A DNA stretch of 15,240 nucleotides, taken from an uncultured Collinsella sp. Lineage in GTDB: Bacteria > Actinomycetota > Coriobacteriia > Coriobacteriales > Coriobacteriaceae. Shown here in pieces: positions 1 to 4,826 of this stretch. The notes below the pieces were generated by a model, which was given only the letters and a program-made list of their open reading frames with translations, was not told where the DNA came from and did no database searches. Where the stretch lies: contig URZR01000025.1 in assembly GCA_900552425.1 (NCBI GenBank), positions 1 to 15,240 of the forward strand, read 5' to 3'. The position numbers and the translations under genes were made by a program. Position 1 is the first letter of the stretch. The number at the start of each line of letters is the position of its first letter.

Positions 1-153
1 GCGTCCACCATCTTCCCCGAGATGGTTGGTCACACCATCGCCGTCCACGACGGCCGCAAGCATGTGCCCGTGTATGTTACCGAGTCCATGGTTGGTCACA
101 AGCTCGGCGAGTTCGCGCCGACTCGTACGTTCCGTGGCCACAAGGCCAAATAG
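1..153 (+). CDS. rpsS: 30S ribosomal protein S19, 3' end only
   Basis: The window opens inside this gene. The last 50 codons are present and end at TAG (151-153). The translation contains TIFPEMVGHTIAVHDGRKHVPV, then a stretch ending GEFAPTRTFRGHKAK, which is the conserved C-terminal half of S19, a protein of the small-subunit head near the decoding region. The reading frame is open from base 1, so the gene is cut by the window edge and not by mutation. It lies 14 nt upstream of rplV, which is the standard S10-operon order. Identification is firm. Confidence 0.96.
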   Translation, partial: ASTIFPEMVGHTIAVHDGRKHVPVYVTESMVGHKLGEFAPTRTFRGHKAK

Positions 154-167
154 GGGGTTAACCGTAA

Positions 168-539
168 ATGGCAACTAAGTCTATTGAAACTGAGGCCACC
201 GAGGTTCGCGCCGTCGCTAAGTACGTGCGTGTTTCCCCCAGCAAGGCCCGCCTGGTGGTCGATCTGATCCGCCGCAAGCCTGTCGCTCAGGCCTTCGACA
301 TCCTCCACTTCTGCGACCGCGCCGTCGCCGTGGATGTCGAGAAGGTTCTCCGTTCCGCCGTTGCGAACGCCGAGAACAACAACGGTCTGCGTGCCGACAA
401 CCTGGTTGTCGCCGCTGCCTATGTTGACGAGGGTCCGACGCTTAAGCGCATCCGTCCCCGCGCCAAGGGTTCCGCTTCTCGCATTCTGAAGCGTACTTCC
501 CACATCACCGTCGTCGTTGCTCCTCGAAAGGAGGCGTAA
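168..539 (+). CDS. rplV: 50S ribosomal protein L22
   Basis: This encodes a 123-residue L22, which binds 23S rRNA and lines the peptide exit tunnel with a long beta-hairpin. The core begins near residue 14 with RAVAKYVRVSPSKARLVVDL. The tunnel hairpin is seen at about residues 84-104 (YVDEGPTLKRIRPRAKGSAS). The first dozen residues form a short acidic extension not found in minimal L22 proteins. The ATG at 168 follows a G-rich Shine-Dalgarno tract at 153-157 that overlaps the rpsS stop. It is cotranscribed with rpsS and rpsC; the rpsC ribosome binding site lies within its last codons. Length and order fit the family, and nothing looks damaged. Confidence 0.97.
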   Translation: MATKSIETEATEVRAVAKYVRVSPSKARLVVDLIRRKPVAQAFDILHFCDRAVAVDVEKVLRSAVANAENNNGLRADNLVVAAAYVDEGPTLKRIRPRAKGSASRILKRTSHITVVVAPRKEA

Positions 540-545
540 AGCTGT

Positions 546-1256
546 ATGGGTCAGAAAGTCTACCCCACCGGCTTCCGTCTTGGCATCACCGAGAACTGGC
601 GCTCCCGCTGGTTCGCAGAGAAGGATTACGCTAAGACCCTCGGTAACGATCTCGAGATCCGCAAGTACCTCGAGAAGCGTCTTTCCCGCGCAGCTGTCTC
701 CCGCGTCGAGATCGAGCGCGCTGGCGACAAGGTGAAGGTCATCATCCTCACCGCTCGCCCCGGCGTTGTCATCGGTAAGAAGGGTGCCGAGATCGATACC
801 CTCCGCACCGAGCTCGAGAAGGTCGCTGGCGTCTCCAAGGGCCAGCTCTCCGTCGACGTTGTCGAGATCAAGCGCCCCGAGCTCGACGCCAACCTCGTTG
901 CTCAGTCTATCGCCGAGCAGCTCGAGGGCCGCGTTGCCTTCCGTCGCGCTATGCGCAAGGCTGTCCAGTCTGCCCGCAAGGCCGGCGCTAAGGGCATCCG
1001 TATCCAGTGCTCCGGTCGTCTGGGCGGCGCTGAGATGGGTCGTCGCGAGTGGTACCGCGAGGGTCGCGTGCCTCTGCACACCCTCCGTGCCAAGATCGAC
1101 TACGGCACGGCTGTCGCCAGCACCACCATGGGCGCTTGCGGCGTGAAGGTCTGGATCTACCTGGGCGAGAAGCTCCCGGGCCAGCCTGTTCCCAACCCTG
1201 CACTCGAGGGCTCTTCCCGTCCTCGTCGTCGTAACTCCGAGAGGAGGGGTCAGTAG
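546..1256 (+). CDS. rpsC: 30S ribosomal protein S3
   Basis: This encodes a 236-residue S3, a small-subunit protein at the mRNA entry site. The start MGQKVYPTGFRLGI is typical. The type-2 KH RNA-binding domain includes PGVVIGKKGAEI near residues 75-86, carrying the GKKG loop. The C-terminal domain has the conserved GRLGGAEMGRREWYREGRVPLHT run. The protein ends in a basic tail rich in Arg (RPRRRNSERR), as is common for S3. The ATG at 546 is set by an AAAGGAGG site at about 526-533 inside the end of rplV. Its TAG stop overlaps the GTG start of rplP by one base (TAGTG), which suggests translational coupling. Confidence 0.97.
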   Translation: MGQKVYPTGFRLGITENWRSRWFAEKDYAKTLGNDLEIRKYLEKRLSRAAVSRVEIERAGDKVKVIILTARPGVVIGKKGAEIDTLRTELEKVAGVSKGQLSVDVVEIKRPELDANLVAQSIAEQLEGRVAFRRAMRKAVQSARKAGAKGIRIQCSGRLGGAEMGRREWYREGRVPLHTLRAKIDYGTAVASTTMGACGVKVWIYLGEKLPGQPVPNPALEGSSRPRRRNSERRGQ

Positions 1257-1759
1257 TGCTTGCCCCTAAGCGTATTCTTCACCGCAAGGTGCAGCGTGGC
1301 TCCATGAAGGGCCAGGCCAAGGGTAATACCGAGCTGCATTTCGGCGAGTTTGGTATCCAGGCTCTCGAGGCCCATTGGATCACCAACCGTCAGATCGAGG
1401 CCGCTCGTATTGCCATGACCCGCTACATGAAGCGTGGCGGTCGTGTCTACATCACGATCTTCCCCGATAAGCCCATCACCAAGAAGCCTGCCGAGACTCG
1501 CATGGGTTCTGGTAAGGGAAATCCCGAGGAGTGGGTGGCCGTCGTCAAGCCCGGCCGCATCATGTTCGAGGTCAAGGGCGTGCCCGAGGAGGTCGCTCGC
1601 GAGGCTCTGCGTCTTGCACAGCACAAGCTTCCCATCAAGACCAAGATTGTTGCTGCCAAGAACGCTGAGCAGCGCATCGAGAAGGAGATGGCTGAGGAGG
1701 CCGCTCTCGAGGCCAAGTGGGCTGCTGAGGACGCCGCCGCCGCCAAGGAGGAGAACTAA
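1256..1759 (+). CDS. rplP: 50S ribosomal protein L16 with acidic C-terminal tail
   Basis: This encodes L16, which sits near the A-site tRNA elbow in the large subunit. The GTG start at 1256 shares its G with the rpsC stop and is preceded by GAGGAGGGG at 1241-1249. It gives the family N-terminus MLAPKRILHRKVQRGSMKG. Conserved blocks include HFGEFGIQALE (28-38) and RMGSGKGNPEEWVAVVKPGR (82-101). The usual family length is about 136-145 residues; this protein has 167. The extra part, about residues 139-167, is Glu/Ala-rich, predicted helical and acidic, unlike the basic core. The TAA stop overlaps the rpmC ATG (TAATG). The identification is certain; the function of the tail is unknown. Confidence 0.97.
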   Translation: MLAPKRILHRKVQRGSMKGQAKGNTELHFGEFGIQALEAHWITNRQIEAARIAMTRYMKRGGRVYITIFPDKPITKKPAETRMGSGKGNPEEWVAVVKPGRIMFEVKGVPEEVAREALRLAQHKLPIKTKIVAAKNAEQRIEKEMAEEAALEAKWAAEDAAAAKEEN

Positions 1760-1974
1760 TGAAGCCCGCAGAGATTCGTGAGCTCTCGGACGCTCAGCTC
1801 GTTGAGAAGCTGAAGGAAATGCGCGCCGAGCTCTTTAACCTTCGTTTCCAGATGGCCACCAGCCAGCTGGACAACACCGCTCGCGTCAACACCGTGAAGA
1901 AGGACATCGCTCGCGTCCTCACGGAGCAGCGCGCCCGCGAGATCGCAGCGGAGAAGTCCGCTGTCGCCGAGTAG
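1759..1974 (+). CDS. rpmC: 50S ribosomal protein L29
   Basis: This encodes a 71-residue L29, a two-helix protein near the tunnel exit that helps form the docking site for exported-chain factors. The sequence has the family signature: EIRELSDAQLVEKLKEMRAE, then LFNLRFQMATSQLDNTARV and a basic helix (KKDIARVLTEQRAREI). The ATG is coupled to the rplP stop through a TAATG overlap, with the ribosome binding site (AAGGAGGAG) inside the acidic rplP tail. The C-terminus adds a few residues beyond the minimal 63-66. It is followed by rpsQ after 16 nt. Confidence 0.96.
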   Translation: MKPAEIRELSDAQLVEKLKEMRAELFNLRFQMATSQLDNTARVNTVKKDIARVLTEQRAREIAAEKSAVAE

Positions 1975-1990
1975 GACCTAAGGAGAGAAC

Positions 1991-2251
1991 ATGACTGATT
2001 CGCGTAACTCGCGTAAGGTCCGTACGGGTGTCGTTACCTCCGTCTCCGGTGCCAAGACCATTGTTGTCACCATCACCGAGCGCAAGCGTCACCCCAAGTA
2101 CGGCAAGATGATGACCAGCTCCAAGAAGCTGCACGCTCACGACGAGGAGTGCACGGCTGGCGTGGGCGACACCGTCCGCGTTATGGAGACCCGTCCTATG
2201 TCCAAGATGAAGCGTTGGCGCCTCATCGAGGTCGTCGAGCGCGCTAAATAA
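1991..2251 (+). CDS. rpsQ: 30S ribosomal protein S17
   Basis: This encodes an 86-residue S17, an early-assembly 16S rRNA-binding protein with an OB fold. Visible family blocks are RKVRTGVVTSVSGAKTIVV, the HPKYGK motif, KKLHAHDEE, and a C-terminal ETRPMSKMKRWRLIEVV. The start at 1991 follows AAGGAGAG at about 1980-1987. It is the last gene before a 118-nt gap, so it probably ends the S10 portion of the cluster. Length and sequence are normal. Confidence 0.97.
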   Translation: MTDSRNSRKVRTGVVTSVSGAKTIVVTITERKRHPKYGKMMTSSKKLHAHDEECTAGVGDTVRVMETRPMSKMKRWRLIEVVERAK

Positions 2252-2369
2252 GCAGTCGCTCTTACGACTTGTACGTTTCCGAAGATGTGCGTATGCCTGG
2301 CTTGCATACCACGGGCCGTATACAGGCTGCGCACCTCTCTTCGGTTCTTAGTTCGGAGGAACATCTACC
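2252..2369 (+). promoter_or_regulatory. Structured gap before rplN, possible spc promoter or leader
   Basis: This 118-nt gap is unusually long for the cluster. It can fold: CCGAAGA (2279-2285) pairs with TCTTCGG (2338-2344), and GTGC (2287-2290) with GCAC (2331-2334). Inside these, GTATGC (2291-2296) pairs with GCATAC (2304-2309), and a small GCC/GGC stem (2315-2317 with 2325-2327) follows, giving a three-way-junction shape. TTGTAC (2269-2274), a 17-nt spacer and TATGCC (2292-2297) could be a weak promoter, matching the position of the spc promoter in Escherichia coli. The rplN ribosome binding site CGGAGGA lies at about 2354-2360. Promoter and RNA roles are alternatives that cannot be separated by eye. 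Confidence 0.45.
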
Positions 2370-2738
2370 ATGATTCAGATGCAAACCATGCTGAACGTCG
2401 CCGACAACTCCGGCGCTCGCAAGATTCGCTGCATCAAGGTGCTTGGCGGTTCCAAGCGTCGTTATGCAGGCATCGGCGATGTGTTCATCGGTGCTGTCCA
2501 GGAGGCTACCCCTGGCGCCAACGTCAAGAAGAAGGACGTTGTCCGTTGCGTCGTCGTTCGCACCGTTAAGGAGATCCGCCGCAAGGATGGCTCCTACATT
2601 CGCTTTGATGAGAACGCCTGTGTTGTCATCAACAACGATGGTTCGCCCGTCGGCACCCGTATCTTCGGGCCCGTCGCTCGCGAGCTTCGTGACAAGAAGT
2701 ACATGAAGATCGTCTCGCTCGCTCCCGAGACCCTGTAG
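2370..2738 (+). CDS. rplN: 50S ribosomal protein L14
   Basis: This encodes a 122-residue L14, a universally conserved large-subunit protein at the intersubunit bridge. The family signature VADNSGARKIRCIKVLGG occurs at residues 10-27, followed by GDVFIGAVQEATP, KKDVVRCVVVRT, and the C-terminal GTRIFGPVARELR. The exact family length supports the ATG at 2370, which follows CGGAGGA by a normal spacing. It opens the spc portion of the cluster and is 13 nt from rplX. Confidence 0.97.
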   Translation: MIQMQTMLNVADNSGARKIRCIKVLGGSKRRYAGIGDVFIGAVQEATPGANVKKKDVVRCVVVRTVKEIRRKDGSYIRFDENACVVINNDGSPVGTRIFGPVARELRDKKYMKIVSLAPETL

Positions 2739-2751
2739 TTAGGGGAGATAT

Positions 2752-3057
2752 ATGTATATCAAGAAGGGCGATAAGGTCCAGGTTCTCTCTGGTAAGGATC
2801 GCGGCAAGCAGGGCGTTGTCCTGCGTGCTCTCCCCGCCGAGAACAAGGTCGTTGTCGAGGGCGTTTCGGTCGTCAAGAAGGCCGTCAAGCCCAACGCTGC
2901 CAACCAGCAGGGCGGCATCGTTTCGCAGGAGGCTCCCATCGACGCCTCCAACGTCAATCTCGTCTGCCCCGAGTGCGGTAAGGTTACCCGCGTCGGTCAC
3001 GAGAAGGACGGCAAGAACAAGCTGCGCGTCTGCAAGAAGTGCGGCCACAAGTTCTAA
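2752..3057 (+). CDS. rplX: 50S ribosomal protein L24
   Basis: This encodes a 101-residue L24, an assembly-initiator protein of the large subunit. The KOW motif is at the N-terminus (KKGDKVQVLSGKDRGKQGVV). The C-terminal part has four cysteines in CPECGK (about 83-88) and CKKCGHKF (94-101), the zinc-ribbon-like end found in many bacterial L24 proteins, so the gene is complete. The ATG at 2752 follows AGGGGAG at about 2740-2746. Normally rplE follows within a few bases; here a terminator starts 27 nt after the stop and no ribosomal gene follows in the window. Confidence 0.97.
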   Translation: MYIKKGDKVQVLSGKDRGKQGVVLRALPAENKVVVEGVSVVKKAVKPNAANQQGGIVSQEAPIDASNVNLVCPECGKVTRVGHEKDGKNKLRVCKKCGHKF

Positions 3058-3083
3058 GCTGCCCGCAACATCAAGTTGCTAGC

Positions 3084-3118
3084 AAAGGCCCGGATGCCAC
3101 GGCACCCGGGCCTTTTTC
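3084..3118 (+). terminator. Rho-independent terminator after rplX
   Basis: AAAGGCCCGG (3084-3093) pairs perfectly with CCGGGCCTTT (3106-3115). Inside, TGCC (3095-3098) pairs with GGCA (3101-3104) across an ACGG-type loop, with only one A/C mismatch between the stems. A run of Ts (3113-3117) follows. This is a strong intrinsic terminator placed directly after rplX, so transcription of the ribosomal cluster appears to stop here. Confidence 0.93.
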
Positions 3119-3235
3119 TATCCCCACTCGATGGCTTCGGTTCTGCCGTCCCGTCATTCCGGTTGCATCCAGTTTTCGGTGCCGTCTCGAATCGAGTGCC
3201 GCCAGGTGATACCCTGTCGCGTTTCGTCGGCTTCG

Positions 3236-3304
3236 GGGACAAAAGTCGGGACAACTCCAAAAACTATTTTCGAACTCAGGGCTTTGAGTTTTTGTTTTTG
3301 TCCC
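3236..3304. repeat. Nested inverted repeats, 69 nt
   Basis: GGGACAAAA (3236-3244) is the exact reverse complement of TTTTGTCCC (3296-3304). Nested inside, CAAAAACT (3258-3265) matches AGTTTTTG (3287-3294). An alternative inner pairing is AACTCA (3273-3278) with TGAGTT (3285-3290), followed by a T-rich run that could act as a weak + strand terminator. GGGACAA is also directly repeated at 3248-3254. The function is unknown; it could be a small non-autonomous element end or an RNA hairpin. Confidence 0.55.
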
Positions 3305-3581
3305 AAAGGGCGCGGCGGGATGCCTTTGGAGGCTCGATAGCGCCGAAAACGCCCGTTTTGAAACTTAAATGCCTTTTCGCGTGCAAGCCGCCAGCTGCAA
3401 TAGGAAGTGAATCAACGCATGTGGCTTTCAAGCAGTTTGCAAAACTGCAGGTCGCAGGTCTTCATTGCCAGTAGGAGAAATGAGTAGTCTCAGGTGGCTT
3501 GCCCATGAGTTGACGAACGGGATTTGAGATTACGCTGACGTCCGGAAACGCTTCGAGCACGGCGTTACGTTTTTGGGGTTT

Positions 3582-3622
3582 GGGCGTAGCCCCTGCACCC
3601 GCGAGCGCGGGCCTTAAGCCCG
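3582..3622. repeat. Cluster of short GC-rich hairpins
   Basis: Three small palindromes lie next to each other: GGGC/GCCC (3582-3585 with 3589-3592), CCCGCG/CGCGGG (3598-3603 with 3606-3611), and CGGGC/GCCCG (3608-3612 with 3618-3622). The second and third overlap, so only one can form at a time. This resembles dispersed intergenic palindromic repeats, but no second copy occurs in the window to prove it. Confidence 0.45.
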
Positions 3623-3675
3623 CCGAGAGGGTGACGCGTCGAAAACGAAGGGGAAAGAGAGAAGGGGCCGTCCCT

Positions 3676-3728
3676 ATCATTCAGGTTGCGACCGAAGAAG
3701 ACAAGGAGACCCCCTGAGCCTGAATGAT
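3676..3728. repeat. Perfect 10-bp inverted repeat
   Basis: ATCATTCAGG (3676-3685) and CCTGAATGAT (3719-3728) are exact reverse complements separated by 33 nt. Flanking GGGGC (3664-3668) and GCCCC (3729-3733) could extend the stem across a bulge. There is no T-tail, so it is not a simple terminator. Its position about 70 nt before the IS remnant suggests an element end or insertion scar, but this is not shown. Confidence 0.5.
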
Positions 3729-3824
3729 GCCCCACAGACCGCGTCCGACCGAGCTCAAGCCGAGCTTTTCCTGACGTCCGCCTTCGCGAAGATGATGGCT
3801 GGATTGGCTATGGATTGGCAACAC

Positions 3825-4290
3825 TTATTTGGACGATTCCGGGAGGGACGGCCCCGCCTCCCTGAACTCGACCGGCGACATGTAGCCCAGCGTCGAGTGG
3901 ATCCTGAAGTTGTTGTACCAGTGCACGTAATCCAAGAGCTTGACTCGGAGCTCGCGCGTCCCTCCTCGGTCCTTCGGAGTGGCCGACGATCTCCCCGTTG
4001 CAGAGGTCGACGAGCAGGCAGACGTAGTTCCACGACGCCCCGACGCGCACGCAGGCCAAGTCGCTGCATATATGGGTGCACGGCGCCCTGCCGCCGAAGC
4101 CGCGCGCGACGACGTTCGACACGTCGGCCTCGTTGACCGCCCCGGGGTGCACCTTGAACCTCTTCCTGCCGTATGCGCCGGCCAGGCCGTTCTCCCTCAT
4201 GATGCGGCAGACGCGGCGCCGGCTGACGGTAACGCCCGACCTCCCGGGCGACGCCTTGATCTTGCGCGATCCGTTCCGGCCCTTGCTGGC
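3825..4290 (-). pseudogene. IS3-family transposase (OrfB) remnant with internal deletion
   Basis: Two pieces of one transposase lie on the minus strand in different frames. The upstream piece (about 4290 down to 3956) reads GSRKIK, then SRRRVCRIMRENGL, then HICSDLACVRVGASWNYVCLLVDLCNGEIVGHS, which covers the helper region and first Asp strand of an IS3 rve integrase domain. The downstream piece (about 3955 to the stop at 3825) reads DYVHWYNNFRIHSTLGYMSPVEF, the classic IS3 C-terminal end. The segment between them, which in intact relatives carries the second Asp and the catalytic Glu, is missing, and the frame shifts at about 3950-3956. OrfA is also absent. The element cannot move on its own. 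Its left end is probably near 3811-3820. Confidence 0.88.
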
Positions 4291-4600
4291 GGCGTGCGCC
4301 GCCGCGGCCGCCGTCGCCCCCGACATTAAGGTCCTCAAGGGCCGCGTCGTCTCCGGCGACCAGTTCGTCTCGCCCGCGGAACAGAAGGAGCGAATCCTCG
4401 CGACCTTCGGCGACCTGTGCTGCGAGATGGAGGGCTGCACCATCGCGCAGGCCGCTTATCTCAACGGCGTGCCCCTCGTCGTCGTGCGCGCCATCAGCGA
4501 CAAGCCCTGCGCCGAGGGCCGGGTCGTCGACTACGACACCTTCGAGAAGAAGGCCGCCTGCGACTGCGCCCGCATCGCCGCGCGCATGGTTAAGCTTTAG
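4290..4600 (+). pseudogene. mtnN: 5'-truncated MTA/SAH nucleosidase fragment
   Basis: The last ~100 codons encode the C-terminal part of 5'-methylthioadenosine/S-adenosylhomocysteine nucleosidase (Pfs/MtnN), which hydrolyses MTA and SAH to adenine plus a thioribose product. Recognisable parts are GRVVSGDQFV, CCEMEGCTIAQAAYLNGVP with the Glu of the substrate-binding EME motif, and VVVRAISDK with the catalytic Asp. The frame ends at TAG (4598-4600). About the first 130 residues of a roughly 230-residue enzyme are missing; homology stops at about 4285-4300, where the IS3 transposase sequence begins on the other strand. The open frame extends through the IS antisense to an ATG at 4076, but that part has no nucleosidase similarity. 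Confidence 0.87.
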
Positions 4601-4656
4601 GCCCTGCGCGCCGGGGCCCTTCTTTATGTTGGGACCCCGGCGCGCCGGGCCCTTTC
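4600..4656 (+). terminator. Terminator-like hairpin after the mtnN fragment
   Basis: GCGCGCCGGGG (4606-4616) pairs exactly with CCCCGGCGCGC (4635-4645). The stem is extended by GGCCC (4600-4604) with GGGCC (4647-4651) across one T/C mismatch, and inside by CCC (4617-4619) with GGG (4631-4633). The stem begins at the last base of the mtnN stop codon. The T-tail (TTTCC) is short. It probably belonged to the intact mtnN gene and now separates the scar from the regulator gene. Confidence 0.75.
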
Positions 4657-4826
4657 CAAAGCGAAGTGTCGAGCCGAAGTGTTGAGCGTCGGCCCTGAAT
4701 GTTCAATGGCCGTTGTTTTCTGCCCCTCAAGTGGTGGACTTTTCCTCGGAGCTGTTGATTCCCCCACGCGCCCCCTTCCGTTCTCTGTTCTCCCCTTATA
4801 CTCCTTGTACGAGGAGGTAAGAAGTC
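4657..4826 (+). promoter_or_regulatory. Promoter region of the LevR-like regulator, with 13-bp tandem repeat
   Basis: CGAAGTGTCGAGC (4662-4674) is followed directly by CGAAGTGTTGAGC (4675-4687), two tandem 13-bp copies with one difference, which may be a protein-binding site. TATACT (4797-4802) is a good -10 candidate, but no clear -35 is seen at the right distance; the DNA before it is a C/T-rich tract. GAGGAGG (4811-4817) is the ribosome binding site for the ATG at 4827. No -24/-12 sigma-54 promoter was seen. Confidence 0.45.

Larger units (their letters stand above)
3119..3799. other. Gene-poor stretch between rplX and the IS remnant
   Basis: About 680 nt hold no gene I can support. Open frames here lack credible start signals or family matches. 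A minus-strand frame at 3462-3680 would encode 72 residues ending ETTHFSYWQ, but there is no Shine-Dalgarno before its ATG, so I do not call it. The stretch is more AT-rich in places (3240-3300) than the flanking genes. It contains several inverted repeats, listed separately: 3236-3304, 3582-3622 and 3676-3728, plus a small one at 3432-3448. No tRNA or rRNA signature was seen. It reads as decayed or junction DNA. Confidence 0.6.

Noticed and set aside
96..1079. Long minus-strand open frame (327 codons)
   Set aside because: It lies antisense to rplV and rpsC, whose products are certain. Its composition (Leu/Gly/Asp/Ala) is the mirror of highly biased GC-rich codons on the other strand.
3462..3680. 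Possible 72-residue minus-strand protein ending ETTHFSYWQ
   Set aside because: There is no Shine-Dalgarno before the ATG, the frame crosses several palindromes, and I recognise no family.
3119..3799. tRNA or other standard RNA gene in the gap
   Set aside because: No T-loop/acceptor-stem arrangement and no recognisable tmRNA, RNase P or SRP RNA motif was seen by eye.
4076..4289. N-terminal extension of the mtnN fragment
   Set aside because: This part of the frame is antisense to conserved IS3 transposase sequence and has no nucleosidase similarity, so it is not ancestral coding sequence.
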